A stretch of 48,663 bases of DNA from an uncultured bacterium (GCA_937862935.1 CALMEO010000118.1:1-48663), one strand, 5' to 3'. Positions 20,275 to 32,172 are shown, counted from the first letter of the stretch. The notes: generated by a model not told the origin, from the sequence alone. Made by a program: numbers and translations.

Positions 20275-23198
20275 GCTTTTGCTGGTGTCTCTTTTCGTTC
20301 TGTTGTTAATTTTCCATCAGTATTTTTTATGGTAATAGATCATTCTTTTGCTGTATTTGTAGCTTCATCAGGATTTTTCTTTACTTCAATAGTTATTGTT
20401 TTATCTTTAGCTTCTTTGATTGTAAATGTTTGTTTACTAACATCTATGTTGTTGGTAATATCTTTATCGAGTGTCATCTTGTCTATTTTATAAGCCTCAT
20501 CTTTATTTTCTCTTTGTTTTAATCACCAAAATGTAAACATATTTTTTATATCGGACATATTGTTTTTTACCATCGTTCCTAATGTTATTTGAGATGTTTC
20601 TGATATAAGACTATCGTAGGATCATTTTTCTGTAAAGATATTAGATATTTTTTGAACTTCTTTTTCATAGATATTTTTATTGTCTAATGTGTATGTTCCT
20701 CATTCAAACTTTGTTTTTGCTGTTTTTGTTGTTTCTTTACCTAACTCGGTTTTTACTTCTGTTCGTTTCTCTGCTATAGATCTTTCTACTGGTATCTTCT
20801 CTATTTTGTCTCATGTTTTTATTACTATTTTTGTTGTTTTTTCGTTTTCATCTACGTAAGTAAGTACTCACCCAATTGTTGCCTGTTCTATATTTATTGT
20901 TGTTGTACCACGAATTATTTGTAGTTTTTTTGGTGATTTTGTTACATCTATTATTTCATTGATTGTTTTTTTGTCCCCTTCTGCATTGAGTTTCTCATTA
21001 GTAAAGTATGTATCTTTATCAATAAATATTAGTGCCTCTGTTGGTACTTGTGTTTCTACAGGTGGAGGCGGTGGTGGTGTCTTATCATTATTTAGTTTGT
21101 TTTCGGTCATCACATATCCAAGATCTTTATCTGAAAATAGTGATGCGGTAAGATATCTTGCGATATCTTGTTCGCTTTGTATAAGGTATTTGTACGTTTC
21201 TTTCCCTATTGCTACTCCTTGTTCATTCATCCTTGTTCATATTTCTTTTTTGTCTGTTGTTTCTGTTTTTATTTCATGATTACTCTTTGCAATATTTTCT
21301 CGTGTAGTATCGTTATTTAAGATACTTTTGATTACTCATCTAAAATCACCTTTTATTTCTGAAATAGCTTGTTTTTTTGTTGTGGTGTCTGTTGTTATGG
21401 TTACTATATCGTTGATATTTGTCTGTGTATTGTATTTTTTGTTGTGTATATCTAGTCATTTTTTGAGAACGTTTACGCTGATGTTTTTATAATATCATTC
21501 ATCTATCATAAGATCGACATATGTTTTTTTCTTACTTTCAAAAGCTTTTTCCATATCTTCACCAGTTTCTGGTCTTTCAGTTACTCATTCCATAAAACCT
21601 GTTTCTAAAAAGTTCAAACCTTTAGTTGTTTTGCTTTTAACTATATTGTTTATGCTTGATATTTGCTCCTCAGATAGCTCGTATTCTTTTTTATATATTT
21701 CATTTATCTTCTTTTCATATCATTTACCAAACATCTTGAGTAGGGATCGTTTTCCCATCCCGAACATTTTGAGTACACTAAAGAGCATAGGTCCAAAGGT
21801 CTCAATCAAAGAATCTAGTCCTTTGGAAAGGGTTTCTTGAAAAGTTTGTTTGTCTACATTTGCTAGTTGTGCTCTTATTCTTTCCAATAATTTTCCGTTG
21901 TCACTTGTTTTATTTATATTCCATGTATTTTTATCGACTATTTTATTGAAGTTTTCTATCTGATCTTTGGGAGTAGTTCATAAATATTTGAGATTTATAG
22001 CATCTCATACTATTACATTGTTGAGATAGGTGTTGAGTAATAATTCATTTTGGGTATTTACTATATAGTCTAGTATGACCCCATAATATCCATTTATTTT
22101 TGGTTCTTTGTCACTTGGGGACTCATATTTATTTATTTCTTCTAATAATCATTTTCCTAATAATCCACTCAAAAAGTTTGCTGGATCTTTTTGTCATCAT
22201 AAAATATCTTCAAACTCCCTGTAGCTTCCGTTTCCATCAAGTTCTTTTATATTATCTTCAATCGTTGCTGAATCATTTCGTACTCCTTCATATACTTCTG
22301 ATCTTGCTGTATGAAGAACATCTGTTGATGATCAAAACATAATATCTTCGGTTCTTTCTTTTGCTGCTTCAACTGCTTTTTGTTTTGTTGTTTCATCTTT
22401 TTCAACTGCAGGTATCTCTTTAAATTTTACTTGAATATACTTATATTTCGGATTGTTTTTTGTATCGTAATTTTTTACTTCGTAACTTTCTACTTCTTGT
22501 TTATTTCCTCAATAAAATTTTAAAAGTTTTTCGAAGTTTTGTTGTTCCTGTGTCTTATTTATATCATCCTGCTTTCGATTTTTCATTAGAAGTGCATTTC
22601 GTGCTGTTTGGTTTTTTTCAAATAAATTATCTGCAATTTCACGAGATGGTGTTGCATTAAGTAGTGAATTGAGAATATCCGTCTCCTTTGATTCTAAAAA
22701 CGTTAGTCTCTCTGTCAAAATCTTTTGTGTCGCAGGTAGTATTGTTGCTAATCCTAGTAATTCTGTCGTCCTTTTCTTGTCAAAATTTTTCACATACTCT
22801 GGATTTGCTTCTATTGATTTTAGATCAATCAAATTTTGTATATCTCACAGTAGTTTTGTAATCTTTGGATCACTAACATTAAGGGCTTTCATATCTGTAT
22901 CAAATGCTTGTTTAGCGTCTATATATGTTTGAAGTCTTGGCTCTTTTATGTTTGTTGCATCGATTGTGGCTAATTTATTAGCATCACTAATGTCTGCTAA
23001 TATCAATTCTAAAACTATTCTTGAATTTAGCATAAAAGCTGCTGCTTTTTCTTGTATTTCTCATTTTTTGTCTTTTGTTTCTGCAATATCCATTTGTCCG
23101 ACGAATGATATTCATTTTTCTTGAATTTTTTGATCAAATTCTTTGAAAGTTTGTCTGTCTACATTGATATCTATATCTTGTTTTGGAGTTTCAACCAT
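20271..23198 (-). CDS. Large helical protein, unknown
   Basis: 975 residues with no recognised domain. The protein is highly charged and helical in its first 700 residues, has a short proline run (PPPPPPVETQ) near residue 700, and a more beta-rich Thr/Lys/Ile C-terminus. There is no signal peptide and no clear transmembrane segment. More than twenty TGA codons are read as Gly. The upstream partner (23224-23514) is 25 bases away. The Pro-rich linker with a separate C-terminal domain suggests a scaffold or structural role, but this is inference. Confidence 0.7.
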
Positions 23199-23223
23199 TG
23201 GTATATTCAAAAATATATAAAAT

Positions 23224-23514
23224 CTATATTGTCTTGATCATTTCATCTAATACATCCAATGATTTTTGATCACGAAGATGTTGTTCTCGTTCTATTTTTT
23301 GTATCTTTTCCAGAATATTTTTTGATACTTGAAGTTTTTTTTTGGTTTCATTATCTTCTATCTCATGTATTGTTTTTGCAAATATATCTATTAAGCTATC
23401 TAGAGTTTTATCGTCTAAAGTGTTACCATCTATGAGTATTTTGAGTCCTCTTGCAAGTGGTCGATATCCTATCAGTGTATCTAGAATTTTGAGAATATAG
23501 TTTTTCTTTGTCAT
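23224..23514 (-). CDS. Small helical protein, unknown
   Basis: 96 residues, no TGA codons, TAG stop. Helical and charged, with a positively charged N-terminal part and an acidic C-terminal part. It starts the operon with the 975-residue protein and may be a small partner of it. CGA at residue 17 (GYxPLARG) would be Trp under the recoded code. Confidence 0.5.
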   Translation of the reverse strand: MTKKNYILKILDTLIGYRPLARGLKILIDGNTLDDKTLDSLIDIFAKTIHEIEDNETKKKLQVSKNILEKIQKIEREQHLRDQKSLDVLDEMIKTI

Positions 23515-23602
23515 AAATTATGATTATTGTAGATAAAATAATGGTTTCAGATGATTTATTCATCCTATAATTGTACTCCTAAACTTGTAAAAATACAAAA
23601 AA

Positions 23603-23620
23603 AGTCCGCTGTAGCAGACT
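23603..23620 (-). terminator. Terminator after the methyltransferase gene
   Basis: On the minus strand AGTCTGC/GCGGACT (one G-U pair) with loop TACA is followed by TTTTTTT. It lies 24 bases after the stop at 23644. Confidence 0.8.
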
Positions 23621-23643
23621 TAATTAATTGACATGTATATAAT

Positions 23644-24675
23644 TTAGCTTATAATTATTATTTTTCTTCCTAACTGCTGTCCTTCTCTTCCATAAATTTC
23701 AGGTATGCTCTGTATTTTTACTCCTATTTTGTTCGCATATTTTGTCAAAACTTGCTGTATACCATTGTCTTGTCATATATATCGTGGGATAGTACAGACC
23801 GCTACGGCTCACAACTCCTTGATTCTATCTAAAAAGCTTTTGTAGAGATCACTAACTCGTTCTTGAAATTTTTGAATATCTTGATCTGAAGTTGATTTTT
23901 TTACGATTGGTCATAATCGTCACTCACTAATCACTAATATATCTTTTCCTTCTAATTGATTTCATAGTTTCTCTCTAATATCATGGGTAAAAATATTAAA
24001 GGTTTTGTCTGGAGTAGAAAACTTATTGATCTTTCGCCATGGAGTATTTTTTTCAGCATAATTTGTTTTTATATCTGATCCTACGAAATCATATCCCATA
24101 TAGTTAGCTAGCATCCCTGTCGTTCATGATCAGACAAATGGGTCATAGATACATATTTTTTCTATATCGAGTTGTGATTTGTGAATAAATTCTGCTAGTC
24201 AGATATTGATCATCATATGTGCTAACTTTGCTGGCATCATACCCATTTCCATACTACGTCCTGGTTTGCCAAAGTCTATTGTTTCATAAAGTTCAATGTT
24301 TTGATACCATTCTACTATACCATATAATCCGTTTTCTAGGTTTATAATCTCTTTTCCTTTGTTTTTTATCTCTTTGTCCGTGTGGAAAATGTCGACCAAT
24401 TTATATCTTCTGATTCCTACTGTTCTTTTTAGATGTTTCCCGTTTGCTTCATTCTGGATTCCTATAATCTTTACGTCTACCAACAATTCTTGTAATTCTT
24501 TTTCTTTTACTACTGTCCCTATTTTGATAGTTCATCACAACTGAGGTAATAATTCTGCATATTTTGTATCAAAAATCACTATCCCCTTTTTTGGATAAAA
24601 AATTTCTTTTGCCTGAACCAATTCAAGTTCTTTCATACTTATTTCTGGATTTTTCCCTAGGATTGCGAAATACAT
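23644..24675 (-). CDS. Trm11-like tRNA guanosine-N2 methyltransferase
   Basis: 343 residues. An N-terminal THUMP-like half is followed by a Rossmann methyltransferase. Motifs: DPFVGSGTTG (SAM-binding loop), NYMGYDFVGSDI (Gly/Asp for the second SAM contact), and the preceding KPGRSMEMGMMPAKLAHMM typical of Trm11-type enzymes that make m2G10 in tRNA. The catalytic region normally written DPPY reads ISEGxLGP, with CGA (Trp) in the x position, so the usual acidic/proline motif is altered and the reaction should not be assumed. The three glycines in the SAM loop include TGA codons. Confidence 0.75.
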
Positions 24676-24680
24676 AAAAT

Positions 24681-24745
24681 TAATGAATAATTAAAAATGA
24701 ATGATTAACCAATGATGGATTTGTCTTGTTGTAGACTATAGTAAA
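24681..24745. repeat. Dispersed AT-rich repeat with TAGACTATAGT core
   Basis: TAATGAATAATTAAAAATGA is followed by ATGATTAACC and a TAGACTATAGT core. The latter part matches, in inverted orientation, the repeat after infB (45840-45900). See the repeat finding. Confidence 0.55.
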
Positions 24746-24772
24746 ATTGTCCTTAAAAACAAATAAAAGAAA

Positions 24773-24797
24773 AAGTCTAACTGAGTTGGTTAGACTT
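24773..24797 (-). terminator. Terminator of atpC
   Basis: A perfect 9-bp stem AAGTCTAAC/GTTAGACTT with a T-rich minus-strand tail (TTTCTTTTATTT). Confidence 0.7.
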
Positions 24798-24877
24798 AAT
24801 CATGTTTACAAAACATAAAGTTGCTAAACAAATGTCTTGTATGTCCTAGCAATATATCTTTTATTATTACCGGCTAT

Positions 24878-25306
24878 TTATGCAGTTTGAAGCATTCTTT
24901 TGAGTTCAATATCAGCGTGGATTTTTTCTAGTTTTATCAATGCTTTTTCTATCTCTTCTATGCTTCATTCTGTTTTGAGTCTTTTAATTTTCTCTTCGAG
25001 ATTTTTTTTGTTTTGTAATAATATGTTTTCTGACTCTTCAGGAGCAAGTGTTGCTTCAGCACTAACGATACGAATAATTTTTCCATCGATAAATACCATT
25101 CCTTTTGATGTACTTACGTATATTTCATCTCCTACTTGGATGTTATTCTTCATTGGCCATATTTTAATGATTCCAGGTTTTACTGAGGTTACCATAGGAG
25201 GATGTCCTTCCATGACCTTAAGATTTTCTGTCTCTGTAGGGATTGATGTCTTTTCAATTTCCCCTTCAAAGATGACTTTTGCTGGTGTTGATATCTTTAA
25301 TTTCAT
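24878..25306 (-). CDS. atpC: F1 ATP synthase epsilon subunit
   Basis: 142 residues. The N-terminal beta-sandwich begins MKLKISTPAKVIFEGE and contains EGHPPMVTSVKPG; the C-terminal two-helix hairpin (EESENILLQNKKNLEEKIK ... IEEIEKALIKLEK) is complete. The subunit couples the F1 head to the rotor and can inhibit ATP hydrolysis. The rest of the ATP synthase operon is not in the window, so this copy is isolated here, with its own promoter and terminator. Confidence 0.88.
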
Positions 25307-25406
25307 AGGCTATATTATTGATATAAAGCTTGAAATTTGGCACTTAATACTTGATAATTTTTGCTTGTATTTTGTATTATCATCATATTTTCTGCTTCAT
25401 ACTATA

Positions 25407-25434
25407 ATTATATGCCGTATAGTCCTCTATGCAA
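25407..25434 (-). promoter_or_regulatory. Promoter for atpC
   Basis: On the minus strand TTGCAT and TATAAT are 16 bases apart, about 100 bases upstream of the atpC ATG. Confidence 0.5.
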
Positions 25435-25521
25435 ATATCCTGCATTTTACATATATATTTGATTTGACACTTCATTATAATTAGATGTGATATACGATTG
25501 TTTACTATATTTTATTGTTTA

Positions 25522-26676
25522 TCACTGTTTTTTGTTGAGTGATCTTCTTATAAATGCTGGAGTTTCTAAGTCTTCTGTGGGAACCTCGTTTTCTATCTTA
25601 TTTTCTTGTGAAATATCTTTTTTAATTTCTCTCATGATAAAATTTTCTGATTCTCTTCTCATAGTTGGTCTCCCTAAAATATCTCTTTTTGGTTGTTTTA
25701 GGATATCTTCTTTACTTTGTTCTTCAAATCCTGTAGCAATGATTGTTACTTTAACTTCATCTTCCATACTATCATCAAGTGTCATTCCCCAGAAGAAGTT
25801 TACATCTGGATCTATTATTTCTTCAACTATTGCTGCAGCTTCTCTTACTTCAGCAGGAGTCAAATCATGTCCACCTGAAACAGCGAAAATAATACTTTTT
25901 GCTCCATCTAAATTTTCTTCTAATAATGGATTTTCTATTGCTTTTCTTGTAGCTTCTACTGCTCTCTTTTCTCCTGCTCCATAGCCTATTCCAAGTAATG
26001 CATTTCCAGAATCAGTCATTACTGCTTTTACATCTGCAAAATCGATATTAATATCTCCTGGTTTGATGATAAGCTCAGATATTCATTGTACTCAAAGGAA
26101 TAATATTTTATCTATCAACATAAATGCTTGTTTGAATGTTGTTTTCTTATCTGCAACATTATATATTTTGTCATTAGGTATTACAATAAGCGTGTCTACT
26201 GCATCTTTGATTTTTTTGAGTCCATCTTCAGCATTCATACCTCTTCTATTTCATTCAAAACTAAATGGTTTTGTTACAATAGCAACAGTAAGGATGCCCA
26301 TGCCTTTTGCGATATTTGCAATAACTGGAGCTGCTCATGTTCATGTTCCCCCTCCCATTCCACAGGTAATAAATACCATATCTGTATCTTGAAGCATAGC
26401 TTTTATTTCTGCTTCACTTTCTTCAGCTGCTTTTCTTCCTATGTCAGGATTAGCTCATGCACCAAGTCATTTGGTAAGATTGAGTCCTATATTTACTTTC
26501 TTTTCAGCTAGATTAGTAGCAAGATCTTGTGCATCAGTATTGATAGCAACAAATCCAACTCCTTCCAATCATTCTGTTATCATTCTATTGAGAGCTTTGT
26601 TTCCACAACCACCCACTCCTAATACTTTGATCTTAGCTCCTGGGATAAATTCTGGATTGATTTCGTGAATTACCAT
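25522..26676 (-). CDS. ftsZ: Cell division protein FtsZ
   Basis: 384 residues. GTP-binding tubulin-like Z-ring protein: [13 protein letters not shown] near residue 20, the tubulin signature GGGTGTGAAP near residue 105, [14 protein letters not shown], and NTDAQDL. The C-terminal tail ([13 protein letters not shown]) ends as FtsA-binding tails often do, with a conserved hydrophobic patch before basic residues. It follows ftsA on the same strand, with 108 bases of AT-rich repeat between. Confidence 0.95.
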
Positions 26677-26679
26677 TTT

Positions 26680-26786
26680 TAAACTAATTAATAATTAAAA
26701 ATTAATAATGAATAATGTTGGTATATTTTTATTAATAAATAGATTCCTTCGTTGTTAATTATTAGTTATTCGTTTTTTATTAGTTT
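26680..26786. repeat. AT-rich inverted-repeat element between ftsA and ftsZ
   Basis: The left arm (AATTAATAATTAAAAATTAA, then TAATGAATAATGTTGGTAT) and right arm (TTAATTATTAGTTATTCG then TTTTTTATTAG) are imperfect inverted copies about 30 bases apart. The 20-base ATAATGAATAATGTTGGTAT recurs exactly after infB at about 45795-45814. Confidence 0.6.
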
Positions 26787-27963
26787 AGAATAGATCTTTA
26801 AAGAAACCTCCTATTTTCCCAACAAAATCGAGATTAAATTTTAGTCATACTCCTTTTCTTCCTTCTGAGTATTTATTTGACCATACATAGGTTCCCAATA
26901 CATTGATAAATTGAATGTTTGATGAAATGTCACCAAGATTGAGAATATTGTCTTTACCGTAAAATGTAGCCAATTTAAATACATCTTTTGCTAGAAGATC
27001 GAGATTTGGCATTCTTGCCCCTCATCAAATTAAGAGAATTCCTCCTGCCAACCTTCCATCTCTTTCAAGATTTTTGAGGTGATCATTTATCCTAAGAAAT
27101 ATTTCTTCATATCTAGCGTTTATTATATCTGAGAGGAATAAACTATCTATAGAACTATCGTCCCCTATTCTTTCTTTCTGAAGAATAGCTGATCCGTGGG
27201 TTCTTTTAATCTCTTCAGCTTCTTTGATATCTACCTGCATACCTATAGAGATATCTTTGGTCACATCTTCGCTTCCCATAGGAAGTGTTCCATATCCTAA
27301 TGGATATCCATCTTCGTAGATAACGTAACTTGTTTGATTTTTTCAGATATCAACAAGAATAGTTCCTAAATCTTTGTGATCGTAATCCAATGCTACTTCA
27401 CTTGCTACGATAATATTTGGCACGATATCTACGATATTTAATCCGACTTTTTCAAAAGCGTCTATAATACCATTATAAATATTTTTTGGTATCATAAAAA
27501 CATCAGCAATGAGTTCGAGTTTCTTTCCCTTCATTCCGATTGGATCTTTTTCTCTTTTTGTCTCATCTATAAGAAAATGTACAGGTACTATTTTTATGGT
27601 TTCGAAATTGTTCTTATTGGAAATTTCTGCAATTACTCTTGAAAGATGATCAATATCTTCTGGTCCTATTTCTTCTGTCATGATTCTTTTTTGTTCTATT
27701 ATTCTATTAACTATCATCTCTGGATGTGATATACCAACAAATACTTCTTCTATGAAATCTCCTCAGAGTTTTTTAATGAATGATTCTGTGATTTTGTTTA
27801 TAGTGTTTACAAAATTTTCTGCATCGAGAATTTTTCCTTTACGCATTCCCTGTGTAGGTTCCATTTGTTTGGCTAATATAATCTCTTTCCCGTCATCATT
27901 AGCAAAAACTACTCATTTGATGACATCATTTCCGATATCGAAGACTGCTTTGATGTCTTTCAT
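26785..27963 (-). CDS. ftsA: Cell division protein FtsA
   Basis: 392 residues, actin-fold membrane tether of FtsZ. Features: DIGNDVIKGVVFAND near residue 8 (phosphate 1), the SHS2 segment with VEEVFVGISHP, the phosphate-2 strand TILVDIGKNQTSYVIYEDG, and GILLIGGGARMPNLD for the adenosine motif. The C-terminal amphipathic membrane helix could be the terminal GKIGGFFKDLF. Gene order ftsA-ftsZ is the usual one. Confidence 0.9.
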
Positions 27964-28155
27964 ATTCGTTTTTTGTGTTATATAAATAAAAATACCAATA
28001 TTTTATCTATCATTGATGTAGTAATATGATCAAAAAAAACAAAGCTATTTTAATCTATTGTGATATACTATGGTTATCAATAATTTTTTTACTAAAATTA
28101 GTATTGCTAATATATGGTTATCAGTTTAAAATAAGCAGATAAATAGGGGAAAATT

Positions 28156-28278
28156 ATGGAAAATGAAGTAAGAAAATCCTTATTAAATATTTTTTTGAAA
28201 AACAAAAAATATGGTTTTTTGTTTGCCATGTCTCTTTTGTTTCTATCTTACTGAGCTCTCCTTTTATACATCATATAG
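28156..28278 (+). CDS. Possible small membrane protein
   Basis: A 40-residue ORF with a purine-rich AGGGGA seven bases before the ATG, then a charged start (MENEVRKSLLNIF) and one hydrophobic helix. It ends at TAG 28276-28278 and overlaps the 3' end of the nucleotidyltransferase gene on the other strand by 31 bases, so it is uncertain. The rest of 27964-28155 holds only AT-rich sequence. Confidence 0.3.
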
Positions 28279-29141
28279 AGTAGATGAATTTTTTTTCTTA
28301 TATCCATATGAAATTTGAGCATATTATTATTAACTATTATTCCCCACCCCCTATCTTTAAATTGTTTTGACTTGTAGATAACTATAGGTAATCGAATTAG
28401 TTTTATTAATAACTCAGTTCCTTTTCCTAGGATTCCTCACCATATAAATTCCATTATCTTTTTGAATGTATTCTTTCCTGCTATTGGTGTGATTCAGATA
28501 TGGATACAATGCCTTCCTGGAAAGTTTGGTAAAGCACTTTCTAACCATTTATTATGTGTATATATATTTTCTTGATTTTCTTGGTATAAGGGTACTAGAT
28601 GTGCTAGCCAGTAAATAAAATAGATGTCATTTTGTGGTAACATGATATTGTAGAGATTTTGATGCGTATGCGTTACATAGAAACTGAGACAGAATTTTTT
28701 CTTCTTTCCCCATATTCCTCCTCTCTTTAGACCAAATACAAAAAATAGTAGTGCACTCCAAAATCTTGCACGCCAAAGTGATCATTTCTTGGTTATTATA
28801 AAGAGATCTATATCGGAATCTTTATGTAAAGCGTTGAAAGTAATAGAATTACAGAGATATATAGACTGAATAAATGGTACAGATCTATATAATCGAACAA
28901 ATTTATTGATATGTTTGATAAAATCATCCATATAGGGGTTTTTTTTGTCCCAGCTGTACTTTTCCTCATCAGGGGGAAATTTTTGGCCTCTCAGGATATC
29001 TTCTTGTTTTTTCCATCATTTCTTCTCGAAAAGGAAATAGCTAGAATGCTGAGGAATATCGTACTTCATGATTTTGTAAAAAATGAGATGCTGTTGATCA
29101 TCTAAGATATTTACTAGAGGGAAATTATAATTTTTAGTCAT
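28248..29141 (-). CDS. Nucleotidyltransferase-fold protein
   Basis: 297 residues. Near residue 103 the protein has YLCNSITF followed by KDSDIDLFIIT, the Gly/Ser-x10-D-x-D pattern of polymerase-beta-like nucleotidyltransferases, with DSD and D-L-F-I-I. The remainder is a helical, Trp-rich region. Similar proteins are common in CPR genomes; substrate is unknown. Several TGA codons are read as Gly. Confidence 0.65.
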
Positions 29142-29308
29142 ATAATATGTATTCTACTAAAGTAGTGGGAGTATAAGAATTATTATATTCTTTTCAATTA
29201 TAAAAAAATATTCAAGCAGACCCTGAATAGTATATATTTTCCAAATCTACATTAGTTTATACAAAATATTTCTTAATCTTTATCTGTATTATATATTTTT
29301 CATTGTTT

Positions 29309-29956
29309 TTAATTGTCCCATTCGGCACAATCACCTGTTTCAGTAAAATTCAGACACATATATTTTTTGAGTTGTAGTGTCCTGATATCACTTTCGAAAC
29401 GTGCAATTTCTTTACATCACGTTCATTCATTATTACATTGTCGAAAGATATTTTCTCCTGTACTTAAGAAACCTGTTCCAAGATAAAAAGATTGTAGTGT
29501 TGAATTCTCTTGTATCCCTTTATTAATATAGAGATCATAATCATCTCAACGTAATTGTATTGTATACGTATTAGTAGTACAATAGTTGGTATTTATATTT
29601 CCTGTTATTTCTATGTCAGCATATACGATATATGGGGTATTTTCTCCTGTTGTGTATTTAAGCTGTATGTGTTGACCTGATGTGGGCATAAAACTGATAC
29701 TATATTGTTTAGGAAAAATTGCTGTGGCTCATGTAAAGAGTGATTTACTACTCAATCCTGCATACAAAAAATTATTTACTTGTCCATAAATTGTCTCTAT
29801 GCAAGCTTGACCATAGAGGATATCCTTATTTTTGATTTGAAAAGAAGATCTAAATGATACAAATAATATACTTACAATCATTATAACAATAAGCATCTCT
29901 AGGAAACTAAACCCTCTCTTTTTGAATGATAAATGATGGATAATAGATGATTTCAA
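29309..29956 (-). CDS. Type IV pilin-like protein (prepilin)
   Basis: 215 residues. A class III prepilin leader (MKSSIIHHLSFKKRG) is followed by FSFLEMLIVIMIVSILFVSF; the Gly-Phe cleavage site and Glu at position +5 are present. The globular part is mostly beta and holds two Cys pairs near the C-terminus. The only start in frame is TTG at 29956, because an in-frame TAA lies just upstream and no ATG follows before the leader. The leader DNA (GATAAATGATGGATAATAG) belongs to the dispersed repeat element. The secretion genes for it are probably pilB and pilC at 15-18 kb. Confidence 0.75.
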
Positions 29957-30085
29957 ATTAATTTTAGATTAGAGATGATAAATGATAGAGATATGAATTG
30001 GTTCTATTATATAGACTATTATAAATTACTGTAGTTTGTATGTATAATACAAATATTTATCATTTAATTTTCATCATTTATCATT
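29918..30085. repeat. AT-rich dispersed repeat over the pilin start
   Basis: GATAAATGATGGATAATAG and GATGATAAATGATAG on the left, TATAGACTATTATAAATTAC in the middle, and ATTTATCATTTAATTTTCATC and ATTTATCATTG on the right form inverted arms. The arms reach into the 5' end of the pilin gene and up to the dnaN stop. Confidence 0.5.
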
Positions 30086-30094
30086 GTTTTTTGC

Positions 30095-31228
30095 TTATGA
30101 ATTTATAAGTGGTCTCACTACATACCTATATGAAGCATCATCTTTGTCCATTAAGATAAGTGGTTTTTGATTGTCTATTACATTAAAAATCAATTCATCT
30201 CCTTTGATGATTTTAATAAAATCAGTGATATATTTCCCATTTATTCCAAAGCTAAGCGCTGGTCATTCGATAATCGCTGGGATGTTTGTTGTACCTGCTC
30301 ATTTGTCTGTTTTTCCTGAGGAAATTATAATACTATCTTGATTGGTCTCAATTTGTATATAATTATTAATATCTCTTGTAAGTATTCCTATTTTCCTGAT
30401 AGCTTTTTCACAAAGATTTTTATCTACTAAGATTTTAGTATTGAATATTTTTGGCATAATTTCTTCTCTATCATATTCAGGGAAATTTCCTTGAATCAGT
30501 AGAGATGTAGCTAATATTTTCATATCTTTTACTTGTGTTTGGAATGCAATTAGGTTCTCTGAATATTTAACAGTCAGTGTTTCTGATTCATTATTCATTG
30601 CATATTCTGATATTTTTTGAATATCTGTCATCGTTACTTTGGGTACAATCAAAGCAAAGTCAGCGCCTTTAATTCCTGATGGCGCTTTAAATTCTGACAA
30701 TCTAAATGAATCCGTACCTACAAAAACTAAATTATCTTCTTTGGCTTTTAATAATACTCCGGTTAATACTGGACTAAAATTCTTTTCTGTAACTGCATAT
30801 TCTACTTTAGATACTCCTTCAGCAAACAATTGTGTCTCTACAGAAAGTGTATTTTCATTGGGTACTTCTGGCAAAGCAACGTATTCACTTGCTGCGATAC
30901 CATTGATGTCAAAATTATCTTTAGCTGATTTTAATGTCATAATTTGTGACTTTTGATCTACACTTATCTCTACTTCTTTTTCTTCTATACTTTTGATAAT
31001 ATCAGAAAACATTCTTGCATTTACGGTAATAGCTCCTTCCATAATTATTTTACATGGAATTTCTATTTCGATATATTTCTCCATATCAGTGGATCTTAAA
31101 AGTAATCCATCAATCCCTGCCTTGAAATAGAAGTTTTGTAATATTGGTAATGTTGCATTTTTTGATACGAATCTCAATCCGAGATCAATTACTTCCAACA
31201 ATTTAGCTGTTTCAATAGTAATTTTCAT
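30095..31228 (-). CDS. dnaN: DNA polymerase III beta sliding clamp
   Basis: 377 residues, the normal length of the clamp, which encircles DNA and tethers the polymerase. Three tandem clamp folds are visible; motifs are ATLPILQNFYF near residue 27, TGVLLKAKEDNLVFVGTDSFRLS near residue 155 and a final SYRYVVRPLINS, close to the conserved YVVMPMRL end. ATG at 31228; a TTG one codon earlier is less likely. It lies 94 bases downstream of uppS. Confidence 0.93.
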
Positions 31229-31322
31229 CAATACATGATAGTAAAAAATTAAAATATTAGGAAGATTAGCATATTAAGTTACTATAGAAAAAATAATTTT
31301 TAATTTTTACTAATTTTTTACC

Positions 31323-32066
31323 TTATTTTCAGTAGTTGCGCAAATCTGCCATTTCATTGAACCAAACTAATGCTTTTTTATATGATTCTATATCAAATTC
31401 TGGACATTTTTTCCCGGTAAAATACAATTCTGCATATCCTATCCGCCATGACATAAATCCCGATGTTCTTTGTGCTTGATCTCATTTTGTTCTTATTACT
31501 AGTTCAATGGGTGGAACATCCCCCAAATCTAGGCTGTTGCTAATTTCTTCTTCGGTCAATGTTGTGAGGTCCTTTTTAGTTTCCGCTAATTTTTGTATTC
31601 CTCTTATTATTTCATCTCTTCCTCCGTAATTTATAGCAAACACAAAATATCTGTCTGTATTATATGTATTCCTTTGTTGCTTAGCTAGTAAATATTCTCT
31701 AAAGTCGTCAGTAATACCCTTGAGATTTCCTATTACCTTGAAGTTTATCTTATGTTCTTTCATAAATTCATCAAGATCTTCATCTACAATTTTGTACATA
31801 GTCATAAGAAAATCAAACTCCTCCTTTGGTCTCTTTTGTCCATTTTCTGTACTCAATCATCGAAGTGTAAATATTTTGATGTCTGTTTCAGTAAATGTAT
31901 GGATAATGAGTTCAATTGCTTTTTCGTATGATATCATATATGCTTCAGCTACTGTTTTATCGTTTGCTTTGGCTCGTGTTCTATTCCCATCAGGTATAAT
32001 AGCTACATGTTTTGGATATTGCATCTGTGATAAATAAGAATGAAAATAATAAAAAAAATATTCCAT
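31323..32066 (-). CDS. uppS: Undecaprenyl diphosphate synthase
   Basis: 247 residues. Makes the C55 carrier lipid for cell-wall polymers by adding isopentenyl units. Motifs: HVAIIPDGNRTxAKAN (active-site Asp; x is CGA at 31974-31976, normally the Trp of DGNRRW), NYGGRDEI, and IRTKGDQAQRTSGFMSW then GYAELYF. The start at 32066 gives the normal length; an ATG at 32024, nearer the first strand, is possible. The PAP2 phosphatase at 19588 could act on its product. Confidence 0.9.
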
Positions 32067-32172
32067 AGAATGTACACCAATTGATATGTTTTTGTTCTGG
32101 ATATTCAAGGTAAAAAAAATCTGTTTTCCTTTTCTATATTCTCTGTATTTTTTTAATATATTAATTATTAAA

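Noticed and set aside
20959-21279. Plus-strand ORF rich in Ser and Gly
   Set aside because: Shadow of the 975-residue gene; the Gly run is the antisense of its proline tract.
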